Shown here: piece by piece, positions 14,501-29,500 of the stretch
Layout: each line of letters opens with the position of its first letter
How positions within the stretch are numbered: the stretch's first letter is position 1
NCBI GenBank assembly: GCA_944989445.1
Contig: CALYLW010000053.1
Location: 124,001-188,000 of the forward strand
Source: Ampullaceana balthica
Lineage: Eukaryota; Mollusca; Gastropoda; Lymnaeidae
Length of the DNA stretch: 64,000 nucleotides
Reading direction: 5' to 3'
Notes under the pieces: generated by a model
The model's input: the letters and a program-made list of their open reading frames with translations, nothing else
What the model was told of the DNA's origin: nothing
Databases searched by the model: none
Translations under genes and position numbers: made by a program

Positions 14501-17500
14501 ACACCCAGAGAGGTGGAAGGCTAACAGACCGACCAAGGATGAGATGGATGGATGCAGTTGAGAAAGACCCACAGCTGGTGGGGGTCCGGGGCATGGAGGT
14601 GAAAGACCAACGTATCGTTCGGAATGGAGGAGTGTGACCGAGCAGGACTGGGTCCTACAAAGATGACAAGGGATCGGTCGGAATGGAGATGAGTGACCGA
14701 GCAGGACTGGGTCCTACAAAGACGATGATGGTCAATGTGCCAATTCAATGATACATGGTTCCAAGGAAAGACTGGTTCTATGAAAAGTAAAGTCTGGTCT
14801 CCTTATCTCCTGAACATACGGGGACAGTAAAATATAGACTGGAGTTGCTTTTATTTTTTAAAATCTGAAGTAAGTTAAATGGAGTGAACACTTCTACGAT
14901 ACTATTTACACAGTACAGTTGTTAGGACTAAACATTTATTTTGTTTTTTTATCACCATTCCATTTAAATTATAAACTAAGACTGTTGCAATATATTGAAT
15001 ACCAACACCAAGACCGAATAGTTCAGCGGTGTTGTTTCAGCAAAAAGAACAAGGTGATGGTTGAATACCTGTATTGTGACAACGGCTGCACCCATGCAAC
15101 ACTGCCCATGCCCGTTGTCACTGTATACAACTATCACTTCCATACACCACTATCACATCCATACACTGTTGTCATCACTTGACATTTAATACCGTTTTAT
15201 ATATCATACAGTTTAGGACACCTGGGTGCTTTGAGAACGTTGGATAAGCACCGCTATAACTCTCGGAGACCATCGCTCTCACCCTTACACACTGTTATAT
15301 ATGACGATAATTCACATCATCATATACATGCAATGTTCCTTTTAGCTTTGTTACAAGAAGCCGCGCACGCGCTGAAAATTTTGATAAAGATAATTTTGAA
15401 TAGCCGCGCCACGGTCGGGCGTTACACTGGTTGTATCATAAATGCTGCTTTATGTTTAATTTGAGTTTTTATTATGGTAATAATCCGCATTCTTATTGTA
15501 TCGATGCATGCCGCGAAACCTTGTACGTTTAATTTGAGTTTTTGTTATGTTAATATTCCGCATTCTTATTGTACCGATGGATGCCGCGAAACCATGCCTT
15601 GATGTAATCGTCTTCCGCCATTTATATAGAATTCATGACGCATCCATTGTACATAAGGTAAATAATCAGATTATCAAAGGGTTTAGTATACATTTATCAG
15701 ATAACATTAAACTTCAATTAAAATGGGTTAAAATGCTTTCAAGCGCGGACCCATGGATAAAAGTAGGACGCAATAATCTTCTGGAAGGAGCGTCTGTAAT
15801 GTATAGTATAAGTTGTGAACCAGAGTCCCATACTAAAACACGCCGAATGTCTGTGTTTGCATGTGGACGGACTATCGTTTTGCTGAAAACTCGAGTTTAT
15901 GCCATTGCGAATATTTGAGTTTCCGCCTTAGTCGTCACATAATCGTTTGACAAAATAATGGGGGTGAGACTGCAACCAGGCTTTTAAATAAGTAAATGTA
16001 TAACATATAAACAGGGTATCGGTTAGCCTGACAGGACGTAACACAACAGCGAACGTGGGATGCACGTTCTACTGGACTTATTGGATTTCACCGCAGCTAA
16101 GTTTTTAAAATTATTTCGTTATATTCGTTTTATTTGTGTACTATTTGTTCGTTGAGGAAGGTTCTTTGCCGAAACGTTCGCTGTTGTGTTACGTCCTGTC
16201 AGGCTAACTAATACCCTGTTTATATGTTATACAATTGTTTAACATCAGCTAAGAAGAATTAGCTGCACAATTTTCAAAATGTGCGGCATTCTTTGAAATA
16301 TATGATGAAATTCAGCCGTAACTTTTGGGAAAGTATCGTAACTGATGGCAAGTTATTACATTGCTTGGAATATTGCTCATGCAAAATGACCCTATTCTGA
16401 CAGAACTTCACACCGCAACAACTAGCTACCAACCAGATTTAAAGAAACTTGCTAGTTCAAAGGCTTCTCAGCAGAATCATAATAATTAATGTTGACAGTA
16501 ATTACGAGCCTTTTATGTAGTGTTTCGATTCACAAATGTTACATATTTAAATATATGTTCATTGTTTAACTCAAACACATATATTTCTTCAACATAAGAT
16601 TAGTGTTAAAACAATATAAAAGTTTTAATCATTACATTCGGATAAAAAATAGTTTTCTTTTTTTAAAAAAACGTGTATATCACAAAAAGCATTTGTCATT
16701 GCGATTTTGGCCGTGAACCACGGTGCTTCAATGCGGCTTTCAAAATCTTTTTGATTTTTAAAATTGCTCTCACTTACTACCGGCCTGGCCATCCCTGGTA
16801 TAGTAACTTATGGAACGAAATCGTAACTTATGGATCAGTATCGTAACTTATGGAACATTATCTTAACTTATGAACAGTATAGTAACTTATGGAACAGTAT
16901 CGTATCTTATGGAACAGTATCGTAACTTATGAAACAGTATCGTAACTTATTGATCATTATCGTAACTTGAATTTCGCGCCTACTGACACAATAAAATGTA
17001 GGATAATGCAGAGTTTTAACTTTAGGTTATCTGTGCTATATCTCTTGCATGAAATGGTAGATCTATGTGAGAACCAAACATCAACAGCCTTATAAAATCT
17101 TTACTTCGTGTGGAACTTTTACATTTAGCCAAATAAAATCATATCAGACATTTAGCCAAATAAAATCATATCAGACAATTAGCTAAATAAAATCATATCA
17201 GACATTTAGCCAAATAAAATCATATCAGACATTTAGCCAAATAAAATCATATCAGACATTTAGCCAAATAAAATCATATCAGACATTTAGCCAAATAAAA
17301 TCATATCAGACATTTAGCCAAATAAAATCAGATCAGAATGACTGCTATCCGACAAACCTTGGCGGTGGGAATTAGAAGCATTAGATTGACAACATTGATA
17401 GACAGACAGAAAGGTCTCCACGAATGATTAGCGACTAATGGAATAGTGGGTGTGTCAGCTTTTAGTTGCTTTATGGAATAAAAGTAATAAACAAAGCTTT

Positions 17501-20500
17501 GATTAAAATATTACACAATTTCTGATAATAAGAATTGAGTGATTGTTCCTTATTAAATGCCATAAACGATGTTCACTTTAATTATAATTGGGCCTAAAAT
17601 GTGTTTGACTGTTAAAATAATAAATGTGTGCTGTAAAATATGAGTTTTCTTTTTCCTTCACACGAACCTAGGAGGGAGGGTTGGTTACATGTCATTTAAG
17701 TCGGTCGCTATAATGACGGGAATAAGATAACGTAACTCGTGAATGACATCAGGGGTCTATATCTCTAGTGCCCCCGTCAGCCGTGTCATGCGTCTTAGAG
17801 AGATTCCCAGATGATGAGACAGCCGATTATACGAGTATTTTTAGAGTTAAATAATACTGTGATACGATGTTGACCTGAGTTTAATAGGTGGTCCTTGGAA
17901 CAATGAGTTGGTACCTTGGATAAGTATGGTGGTCCTTGGAACAATGAGTTTGGTACCTTGGATAAGTATGGTGGTCCTTGGAACAATGAGTTGGTACCTT
18001 GGATAAGTCTGGTGGTCCTTGGAACAATGAGTTGGTACCTTGGATAAGTATGGTGGTCCTTGGAACAATGAGTTGGTACCTTGGATAAGTATGGTGGTCC
18101 TTGGAACAATGAGTTGGTACCTTGGATAAGTCTGGTGGTCCTTGGAACAATGAGTTTGGTACCTTGGATAAGTCTGGTGGTCCTTGGAACAATGAGTTGG
18201 TACCTTGGATAAGTATGGTGGTCCTTGGAACAATGTTGGTACCCTTGGATAAGTCTGGTGGTCCTTGGAACAATGACTTGGTACCTTGGATAAGTCTGGT
18301 GGTCCTTCGAACAATGACTTGGTACCCTTGGATAAGTTGGTGGTCCTTGGAACAATGAGTTGGTACCCTTGGATAAGTCTGGTGGTCCTTCGAACAATGA
18401 TTTGGTCCATTGGATAAGTCTGATGGTCCTTCGAACAATGACTTGGTACCCTTGGATAAGTTTGGTGGTCCTTGGAACAATGAGTTGGTCCCTTGGATAA
18501 GTCTGATGGTCCTTGGAAAAATGAGTTGGTCCCTTGGATAAGTCTGATGGTCCTTGGATTAATTAGCTGGTCCCTTGGATAAGTCTGGCGGTCCTTGGAG
18601 AGGATAAGTCTGGTGGTCCTCGGATTAGCCCGGTAGTCCTTCGATAATTGAGTATCAGGTGGTATTTGGCTCACTAGGTTATAATCTTAGCTAACACCCT
18701 CATGTTGGCTTCATGTTCAGCACTTAGCCAATGTAATGCGATAACAGATAACACGCATCCACTCAAAGCACTCAGGATAATTGAATGCAATGACCTGCAC
18801 AATGTCAGCTAAATCTGCAACAGGTCACGTGACAGACATGCTAACTAAATGAGTGAACACGCGAGACCTCACCCAACATCCAAGGATACTCAAGTTATGA
18901 AGTTGAAACATTTTTTTTTAAAAGCCAAAAATATTTTCAATACATGGATGACTACATTTTTTTCTGAAATAAATTACACCAACAAATAAAATGTCATACG
19001 AGAAGTTGAAATCGAACCTTCTTGATCCGATTTCGTTATTCTAAAAACAATCTGGGGTGCAAGGGAACTTGTACGCAATTTTTTTTTAAAAAATATATAA
19101 AAAATAATAATAAAGAAACAATTAACAAAAAAGACCAAAAAACAAAAACTAAAACAAACAAAACTAGCAGATTTATTAATTCTATTGGCTTCCATTCAAT
19201 ATATATTGGTTACGTTTGCTTGTAGTCAATATGTAATATTTATGTTAGTCTTAGAAGCCCCAGACGACTTTAGGACAGGGGTTGGTAAAATTTGGCAAGG
19301 GGAACTTAGCCGCATCGGAAGCCTGCGCCAAATTTGGATAACAAAAATCAATAACTTAATGTTAAAGTCGACATGTTTAACCTTGGACGGAGGCTGGCTT
19401 TTTATTAAGTGTGGCCGACCCCTTGACGTTTCATGTTCCATTGATGCGGCCCTCGCCCTAAAATTTTTTACACGTCACAGCCCAAAGGCCTTTTCCAAAC
19501 ATGAGAGGTTTCGTGTTAAGAGATGCGGAATTTATGGAGTATTAAGGGAGGGGCGATAAACAATGTAGGGGAGCTGATGTCTAAACTTGCTTAAAATTAT
19601 ATATTATCCCTTAAGCATATTTGGTGGAGATATTGTATGTATTGTATATTGTATGGCGACCGACCGTCCTCATGGGACGATGACGTGTACTCCTGCTCCT
19701 CTGCCCCTCCTGCCCTTTCTCCTGGCCCTTCTCTCTTCACTCAAAGCTATGAGGGATGCTTCCGCGACATGAATGCCCTCACGCACTTTTGCCCGCCAGG
19801 AGGTGCGCTCCTCGGCAATGGTCTCCCACGTTTTATAGTCTATCTGTGCCAATGACATGTCTTTCTTGCAGACGCCCTTGACGCGCAAGCAGGGGCGACC
19901 TCTTTTTCTCTCACCGTTTGCCAGCTCACCGTAAAGCAAGGCTCTAGGAATGCGCTCCGAGCTCATCCTGCGGACATGACCTAACCACCGCAGGCGCCTC
20001 TCACTCAGTGGAGATATTACGGCGGGTATTATTGGCATTGCTGTTATTAATAAAGTTTGGTTTTGGGTCTACCAATAAAAACTGATCATCCTTAACAAGG
20101 GCCTCCATAGACGGCGAGTTAGCGCTTCAATACTCGGAGGAGAGTAAACGATTTAGCCCAGGCGTAGACGAGGATGAAATTTGTAAACATTTATGTCAAA
20201 GATGCAGGACACAACTACACCAACCACCGATGCACACAACTACCAACCACCTATACATAAGCAATTCAACTCAAATCCACTGCCCAACCACTACCCACCA
20301 AGGTTGTTTGGTCCGTGTGCAAAGTAAAAAGAAAACTCGAGTGCAAAGTTATATAGCATCAATTTTGTGTGTGCACTATTTTACAAAATTTGCTACGCGA
20401 TAATTATAAACTGCTGCGCGGCGTCGGTCAGATATGTGCGCAGAAGCGCAGCCGCGCAGGTTAAAGGGAACATTGCAACCACTCTGTTTCCTCCCCACGA

Positions 20501-23500
20501 TGATCTCCGTCCCCTAAAATTGACCAGCGATCCCAGAGAATGGTTCCTATGTGTCAACAATGACCTATATAGATATACATCAACGAGGGACAGGCCCTGA
20601 TCTCAAATCTGAAGTCAAGTCAATCAAAGTCTTCATCAGGACCAATCTGAGAGTAGGTCAGTGGTTCCAAGTTTCCGCCCTACAACAATTTGTGATATGT
20701 AACATTGGCTTTGTTGGCAGAGCCATCTTTTCACCAGTGTAGGCCACCGGGCAAAGAAATAGTGTTGGGCCCTCCCCCACAGGAATGAAAAATAAATATA
20801 CATATTAAATATAAAAAACATCTTCCCATGGGGCCCCTATGCTCGTGGGCCCCCGGGCAAATGCCCAACGGGCCTATGCGTTAAGACGGCCCTGTTTGTT
20901 GGTTGGCATGATCTGATGTATTATTCGGTTTAAAACTGACAAACGATGGGTACCCGATGAAACGCCGACATATATGTCGTACGACAGCTGACGCCAGACT
21001 ACATCACGTGAGAGCCCACCAGTCACCGATTGGGACCCACTCACTACCTGTCTACACGACAGGACCGACAGATAAAGCGCGGCTTGTAGTAGCTCCACTT
21101 TTATCTCCAGACAGACACAGAGTACAGGAATCGTGTGTTTGCCCTAGAGAGATAAGGCGACTTTAGAGTTAATTTAGGTCAGTGGCTCTTAACTCTTGGT
21201 AGAAGTCTCCTATAATTTCATAATGAGAAATTATTAGCACGTGGATTTTTGTGTGCAATTTGGTGTAGGACTACGGTTACCTACCAGATTGAGAACAATT
21301 TTCAGCAATAAAACATCTCCTTTGAAATGTTGCCGTCACGAGGATACCCGAGAAAACACAATTACCCCCCCCCCAATGTATCACCAATCTTTGTTTTGTT
21401 TAGTGTTGTGTTTAAAAAAACAACCAAACAAACTATAAACAAGAGACAGAACATTATTTTTTTTTCCATTTGCGTCAGGGACTTGTGAAATTAAAAATAA
21501 TTAAATGGCAACTCAGTTAATACGACAATTAAGAACACAGCTCAAACTTGACGTCACTATTTTTAATTTCGTTTTTACTGCACTCGTCTATTGTTTTAAA
21601 GTTTAAAGCGTGTCCCTACCCCATTTTAACCCATCCGCTACTCCCCTTTCACGAACCACTTTCAATGGTCGGAAACATGTGCGCCTGTAACTTGATTTTA
21701 CCCAGACTTCAGTGTCAAACTAGCTTAACAATACTTTATATATGATCATGGTTTTTTTTCCTATTCCAAATACAACGTGGTAAGATTTTTACAAATTTAA
21801 AAAAATATCATTCCAAAAATAGTTTTTAAGAGACTGGAAACGAACACTTGTTGCAAGTTAAAAAGAACACATTCTTGTAAATATGGGCGTGATTCCAAAT
21901 AATTATAAACCTGTAAATAATGCAAAACAGTAGATGTTTAATTTTTTTCGAAGGAGGTCGAAATCAATTTTGTTCACAATATTAGCTAGTCATTCATTAA
22001 TAGGAATATGCAGGATAAAAAGAAGAAAACTATTAGCACGTTATTAGCACGTGACAAACCCATGCATTAAACTTAAAAACCTTAACTCAGTGCATAATTT
22101 GTTCATTGAAAATAATAAAGTTTTATCCCCAGATTAAGAAAACGGTATTAATAGTGAAAATCTGACAGAAGGCGATCGCTACTTAGAAACGTGGCTTTGA
22201 TTAATGTTATGGAATACGATAACTCGAGTAAAACACGAGTTCTTGCATAAGCAATATATTTATTTTGATTATCAAGACACTAATGATTTTTTTAAAAATT
22301 TCATTTTCTCATTGCGTCGTATTCATGTTGGCAAACACGATGCTATGATGAACCAGAGCTAATCACATGTCGATTGTGATCGATGTTCGGATCCATGTGT
22401 CATCGCAGACCCCTTCACCCCGTGATAAGAACTGATAAACAATAACATGAGTTCAGCAAGCTGTAACAAGTGGTGTGGCACGCCGACCCAACTGTAGATA
22501 AGGTGTGTCTTGCAAAGTTGTGAAGATGTGTTCTTAATTATTTCGGTATGGTGGTGTACCATTAATCATTGTGTTTAACTGAGCGGCCGATGTCAGTTAG
22601 CTGAACATGAACGAACATACCCCATCATCGGTGTTTCATACACATCTGGCAATCATCGCTATGACATAAAATTACCATTGAAGACACGCACTAACGTAAA
22701 AATATACTAAACTTTCTGATAAACTTCCACCTTTAAATTTGTTATTACTTGGTACCGGTTTATTGTTGTATTTAACATAAAGCCAATGATAAAGACAAAC
22801 AACTAAAGGATCATCAACTTGGGTTGTTGCCTGTCTGTACAACTAGCACCAGGTAACAAAGCATTGGCAAGTAAAGTGGTACATGTAATACAAGCCATCA
22901 CAGACATGAGCTTGAAGGGAATCTCCATGTGGTATTTATAGACGCGTCTGCTAAATAGTATATACAACAAGCTTCTAGGCTCCTTAGGGGCCGTCCATAA
23001 ATGACGTCACGCACCTAGGGGGGGAGGGGGGTCACACTTTTGTGACGATGCGTGACGAGGGGGAGGGAGGGGGTTGAAGAAATGTGACGTCACATCAAAA
23101 GGTTAACTTTAAATAAAACTTCCACTGAAATATGTGGTCGCTTACAATTTATTTAATGACTTTTTGTTTCTTTTTATTTATTTATTTTTTATTAAATCAG
23201 TGCTTCTCAATGTGCCGGTCGGTAGGCCATCAGACCCTGGTTGGCGTAAGCTTTCAAGACACGAAAATTAAATCTAATTATAATCGATTAGTTTGAGAAT
23301 CCACAAGATAACGTATGAAATTGTTACACTGCGTCGTTTGATGTTCACATCAAAGCATTTGTGATGTAACCGCAGCTCCGTTTTGGTTCTCTCATGGCAG
23401 GAGTCGAACTTTTTTGCCCGTTACCCCAAAATATACAAGTATATGTGTGCGTTACCCCCCCCCCACCCCCAGACTCTAGGTCCTGCTCACATGACTCGGG

Positions 23501-26500
23501 GATTTGGGGGAGCGTCGTTAGCCCCCCTCCCCCCACAAATGCTACTGGTGGGTTTTACAAGCATGACAAGTCTCTAAAAATGATCTGAATATGATTATGT
23601 GTAGGTATTTTAAGTCGAAACGACACGGAATATCCTTTTTCTTTAAAAGGGGAGGGTAGAGGGAATCTATTTGATAGAATTAAAAACATTTTAAGTTTGA
23701 TATAATTGTTCGATTGGTTTTTGGTCAAACGCCCCGGGCCATTCTAGTCTTTTATATCAGTGCTTCTCAAAGTGGTGGTCCGCGGACCGGTGCCGGTCCG
23801 TGGGACATCCGCTGCCGGTCCGCAGATGTTATCAAAAAAGTACAGAAAAAATTGTCAGTGCAGGGAAAATGGTGCAATGGAAAAAATTCCTGCCGGTCCG
23901 CCATACTAAAAAGTTTGAGAAGCACTGTTCTAGATATAATGGTAAATTAGCCCATTTAAAATTAGTCAAGTATTCATTAACTTTATTCAATGCATCAGAT
24001 TCTTGACATCGCAATTCGAGAGGAGCACAAAACAACTTTTTTTTCTTAGCTCAGTTTTTAAGGCATTAATTTTAAATATCACAGAAAGGATACGTGGTAC
24101 AGACAAGTCATGTGGATTAAGATTATTGTCACTCGTGTCAATATAAATGAAAGTAGGGTAGATTTAGGTGTCTTCGTATAGTACGTAGGTAAGAAAGCTT
24201 CATAGTTGTCAAATTTAAAAAAAAATCATTTTCTGGAAGGAACCGGTTCAATAATGGGCATATGTTCCAAGCGTACACGTACATATGACGTATTTTAATA
24301 TATCTAGTGGATTGTAGTGGATGTTATATGTCCCAAATGAGTCTGCATTACCCCCAAGAATTTTCTTTTTGACCCCAGATGAGGATATTAACGTCTGTTA
24401 GCTGACCTCTTTCTTACGGGTTGCCCGTCAGTCAAATGAGGGATTTTTTAAAATACATTTTAAAAAATGTTTTTTTTAAATATTTTTTTTTCTAAACAAT
24501 GACGTTAACCGTGATGATCAATAGTCAATGTTTAATTTGTACGCTTTAAAATAAAATATAATCTAAGGATGTTAACACAGTTCGATTTCTGAAGGCCGGT
24601 TAAACGTTTAAAAAAAATGCTTCACACGGATTCACACGGGTTACGATATTACAATGTAGATCTTCACTAAATAAATAATAAATACTTAAATGACAATAAA
24701 AGTGATTTGACAAATACTTATTTTCAAATAGAAAATATAGTTTTTGTTTGTTTTTTTGTGTTTTTTTTTGGGGGGGGGGTGTCTAAGTTTTTGTGACGAC
24801 GCGTGGCGAGGGGGGAGGGGGTAAAAAATCGGCAAAATCGCGTGACGTCATTTATGGACGGCCCCTTAGGTTGGTGATACGTATCGAGCAGAGGCATAGC
24901 TAGTATATTTCACGCCCGGGAAAAATATACAATTACCCTCACCATCATTAACATCTTACCATTATTCACTTATAAAGAAACGTTGTAATTTTTAAGCCTT
25001 ATTTTGGCGCCCCTGTACCTATGGCATATGTACCCTCTGCTCCCCTCGCTTAGCCTCAGAGAGGGAGATATGAGTAGGCTAGGGATCCATTTGACATAAA
25101 TGGATCTTGAAAATCCAAGGTAGCTGCGACTCAAGGGAAAATCAGAACCGATGGGAAGGAGACAAGTAATTTAAATTAGGATTATCAACTTTTTCAAGTT
25201 TTATCCAGGATAATCCGACTAGACGGACATCAGACAAAAATATATACAATAAAGGAAATGAACAAGAAGATCAACAAAAAAACGTATCTTCCGTCTTCAA
25301 ATTACGTTCACACAAATACCACACCAATTCACCTGCGTTTTAATCAAAAGATTTATCACACACACATCCTCACATCACTCTTTTGTCATTAATCCCCTTA
25401 ACACAGATTTACGTGGATTTTCCTGCTTTTCATCCTCTTGTTTAAAATGGGCATTAAGCAAGATTTCATCAGACAATTAACATTGAGATTAGAAGTGCTG
25501 CACACATACTGTAGGCCTGATTGTAACATAATATAGAATAGAAGTGCTGCACACATACTGTAGGCCTGATTGTAACATGATATAGAATAGAAGTGCTGCA
25601 CACATACTGTAGGCCTGATTGTAACATAATATAGAATAGAAGTGCTGCACACATACTGTAGGCCTGATTGTAACATGATATAGAATAGAAGTGCTGCACA
25701 CATACTGTAGGCCTGATTGTAACATAATATAGAATAGAAGTGCTGCACACATACTGTAGGCCTGATTGTAACATGATATAGAATAGAAGTGCTGCACACA
25801 TACTGTAGGCCTGATTGTAACATGATATAGAATAGAAGTGCTGCACACATACTGTAGGCCTGATTGTAACATGATATAGAATAGAAGTGCTGCACACATA
25901 CTGTAGGCCTGATTGTAACATGATATAGAATAGAAGTGCTGCACACATACTGTGGACCTGATTGTAACATGATATAGAATAGAAGTGCTGCACACATACT
26001 GTAGGCCTGATTGTAACATGATATAGAATAGAAGTGCTGCACACATACTGTGGACCTGATTGTAACATGATATAGAATAGAAGTGCTGCACGCATACTGT
26101 GGACCTGATTGTAACATGATATAGAATAGAAGTGCTGCACACATACTGTAGGCCTGATTGTAACATGATATAGAATAGAAGTGCTGCACACATACTGTAG
26201 GCCTGATTGTAACATGATATAGAATAGAAGTGCTGCACACATACTGTAGGCCTGATTGTAACATGATATAGAATAGAAGTGCTGCACACATACTATAGGC
26301 CTGATTGCCGATTGCTGCATGATATAGAATATAAGTGCTGCACACATACTGTAGGCCTGATTGTAACATGATATAGAAGTGCTGCACGCATACTGTAGGC
26401 CTGATTGTAACATGATATAGAAGTGCTGCACACATAATTTAGGCCTGATTGTAAAATGATATATAATATAAGTGCTGCACACATACTGTAGGCCTGATTG

Positions 26501-29500
26501 CTGCATGATATAGAATAGAAGTGCTGCACACATACTGTGGGCCTGATTGCTGCATAATATAGAATAGAAGTGCTGCACACATACTGTAGGCCTGATTGTA
26601 ACATGATATAGAATAGAATTGCTGCACACATACTGTAGGCCTGATTGCTGCATGATATAGAATAGAAGACCTGCACACATACTGTGGGCCTGATTGCTGC
26701 ATAATATAGAATAGAAGTGCTGCACACATACTGTAGGCCTGATTGTAACATGATATAGAATAGAAGTGCTGCACACATACTGTAGGCCTGATTGCTGCAT
26801 GGTAATCTTAAGATATAACCCAACCGGTTAATCCTGACAACAAGGCACATGTCTCCTATGTCAGATAGAACTCAGTTTATTGAGTATTTAAAATTTAAAC
26901 TTCTAAAGATTGATTGCCCCAATCCTGCTGTTTGTCCGTCGTGATCGACAAGGACCATTCTCGCATTAGCCATGTGCTTTGGAAGCACTGTGAGTCTGTC
27001 CTTTGGTTGCTTATTAGATCTATTTTTGTCCGACAACACTACGCAGCTATGTTACAGTCGTTCATAACTATTCTATAGCAGTAAATTTGGGTGGAAAAGA
27101 AATCAAAACTGATACATAAAAGTAGATAACATGAAAATTTGATTCGGTTTTTAAATATGTGTATTATTTACTATATAAAATAATAGAAATAAAACATTAA
27201 AAAACTCGTAAAGCATGTGCACCTAAACACTAATTTGAAACGACAATTATTTGTTCCTACTTTTCTTAACGAGCATGTCATTAGCTACTTATCAATTGAA
27301 GCAGTGGAAAATGAAGTCTCTTAAGCATCGTAACATCGTTAACATAAAAGTCAGTTAAGATTATAAGTCACAGCATTCTCTTCAACACCAAAACAGCGAT
27401 GATAAAAAAAAATATTACTAGTGTCAAGAAAAACCCCGGGAAATGAGAAAAATTAAAACACACATATAACATATATTTAAAGCAGGTGATAAGACGAGTA
27501 ATTTCCCTCCCGTGCTCTTCCATCCTATAACCTGATTTAGACAGATTTAGACGAATGAAGAAATAACCGCAGCTGTCTCGACTCCCAACCCATAATCGTG
27601 CACAGAAAAAGAGTGTCACGGTTTTCAGTGTCTGGAAGTATTTGCTTGGGACCAGCTGTAAACATGGAGTTTACGAGTAGATTGTCGTGCATTTTCATCG
27701 CTTTATTGATCCACTACACAGGTACAGTGCTCATTTGACGGATCAATCAGTTTAAGTCATTAGCAATAATGAATTCCAGATCAGTGTTACATTTACTTTG
27801 TAACTCTTTTTATGTAGGCGTTCTCACAGTAATTAATCTTGTGCACAATAATTCACTGACGAATTCGTTTATCCAAAACAACTTTAATATATATATACAT
27901 TGTACACATAAGAATCATTTGAGGTAATATGACGTGGAAATCTTAAGTATACACGATACAACCTTCCCTCGTCGGAAGTCTACACACAACTGTACGCCCA
28001 ACACTTTCAACCAATAGAAATGCTCCTTTCTTCCCGCGTCTCTTGTACACGTGACCTTACGTCACAAAATTATGTTAATCAGATGTGACATTCACCCCCA
28101 TCCTTCAAAAAAAAATGTTTATGAAATACAACATTTTTGGTCTTCATAAAATCAAATCAATCTATATCTATATTCAAATTTCAAATATTTATCATCAATG
28201 AACATTCATTTTCTTACATACAATTTCTGGATATAGAATCAATAAGAAAAAATCTGTAGGACTGCATCAGTCTAAACATAAGAAATAATGAGAAAAAATC
28301 TGTAGAACTGCAACAGTCTTAACATAAGAAATAATGAGAAAAAATCTGTAGAACTGCAACCGTCTACCTGTGCTGAAAAAATGAAAATGGACTTTTAAAC
28401 ACATCTGTAATTTTGTGTAATTAAAACATTTAAACACTCAATATTATTAAAATTAACTAATAATCCAATGGAATTCAAACACTGTTCCTTGTCCATTGTT
28501 CAACAAATAAAAACATTAATATAATTACAGTCTCTGTTTGTATCCTTTAGGAATTCACAGACTAATGTTAAAACAGTCTCTTATTTTTATCATTTAGTAA
28601 TTCACAGAATGTCTTTTTAATAGTCTCTGGTTTTATCAGTTAGGAGTTCACAGAGTGTCTTTATTTATTGTCATTCTACTTAATATGTCTGCAACCACAT
28701 TGTCCTTTCCCTTCACAGGTTTAATGTCAAATTTGTAGTCGGCTAATAGCATAGCCCAACGATTCACTTTGGCGTTGCTGATCTTCTTCTTGTTGAATGC
28801 CACAAGTGGTTTGTGGTCTGTTAAGAGAGTGAATGTTCTACCTAGAAGGTATTTTTGAAGTTTTTGTAGAGCCCACACTATGGCTAGACATTCTCTCTCT
28901 ATGGTGCTGTAGTTATACTCTGTTTTGGTCAAGTTTCTGCTAAGATACTGTATAGGATGTAGGATACCATCATGTTCTTGCATGAGGCACGCTCCTAATG
29001 CAATGGACGATGCATCGGTAGAAACAATGAAAGGTTTGTCCCATTGAGGTGTAACTAAGATGGGTTTCTTCCTGAATGCCTCTTGAATGTTCTCTAATGC
29101 GTCGAGACAATCTCCTGGAAATTGAAATTTTCTAATATCTTTGGTTTTTGTAACTTCTGTTAGTGGATGAACTATTTCTGCATAATTTGCAATAAAAGGT
29201 CTGTAAAAGTTACATAGTCCCAGCAGGGCTTGCACTTGTTTTTTAGATTTTGGGACAGACAGATTAAATATCTTGTTTTCATTTTCTGCAGTGGGAGTGA
29301 CTGCACCGCCTCCTATTCTGTATCCCAAAAAATCTATATACTTCTTTCCAATGTTGATCTTTTCTGGTGAGATTGTCACATTATGTTTCTTGAGTCTATC
29401 CAGTACAGCTTCAAGTGTATGGATATGTGATTCCCAATCTTTAGTGTGGATGCATATATCGTCGACATAATGTACCACATTTGGAATTCCTTTTAGCATC

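Noticed and set aside
16798..17335. CRISPR-like arrays
   Set aside because: Units are directly adjacent without variable spacers, and the host is an animal; these are minisatellites.
17795..18674. Overlapping minus-strand frames of 199-275 codons
   Set aside because: They are translations of the 42-bp satellite, whose unit lacks stops; no non-repetitive protein sequence is present.
24895..25030. A further hAT MITE starting CAGAGGCATAGCTAG
   Set aside because: Only one end resembles a terminus; no partner end or target duplication could be found.
25398..26850. Minus-strand frames of 185-443 codons
   Set aside because: By-products of the 49-bp satellite; the peptide only cycles through the three frames of the same unit.
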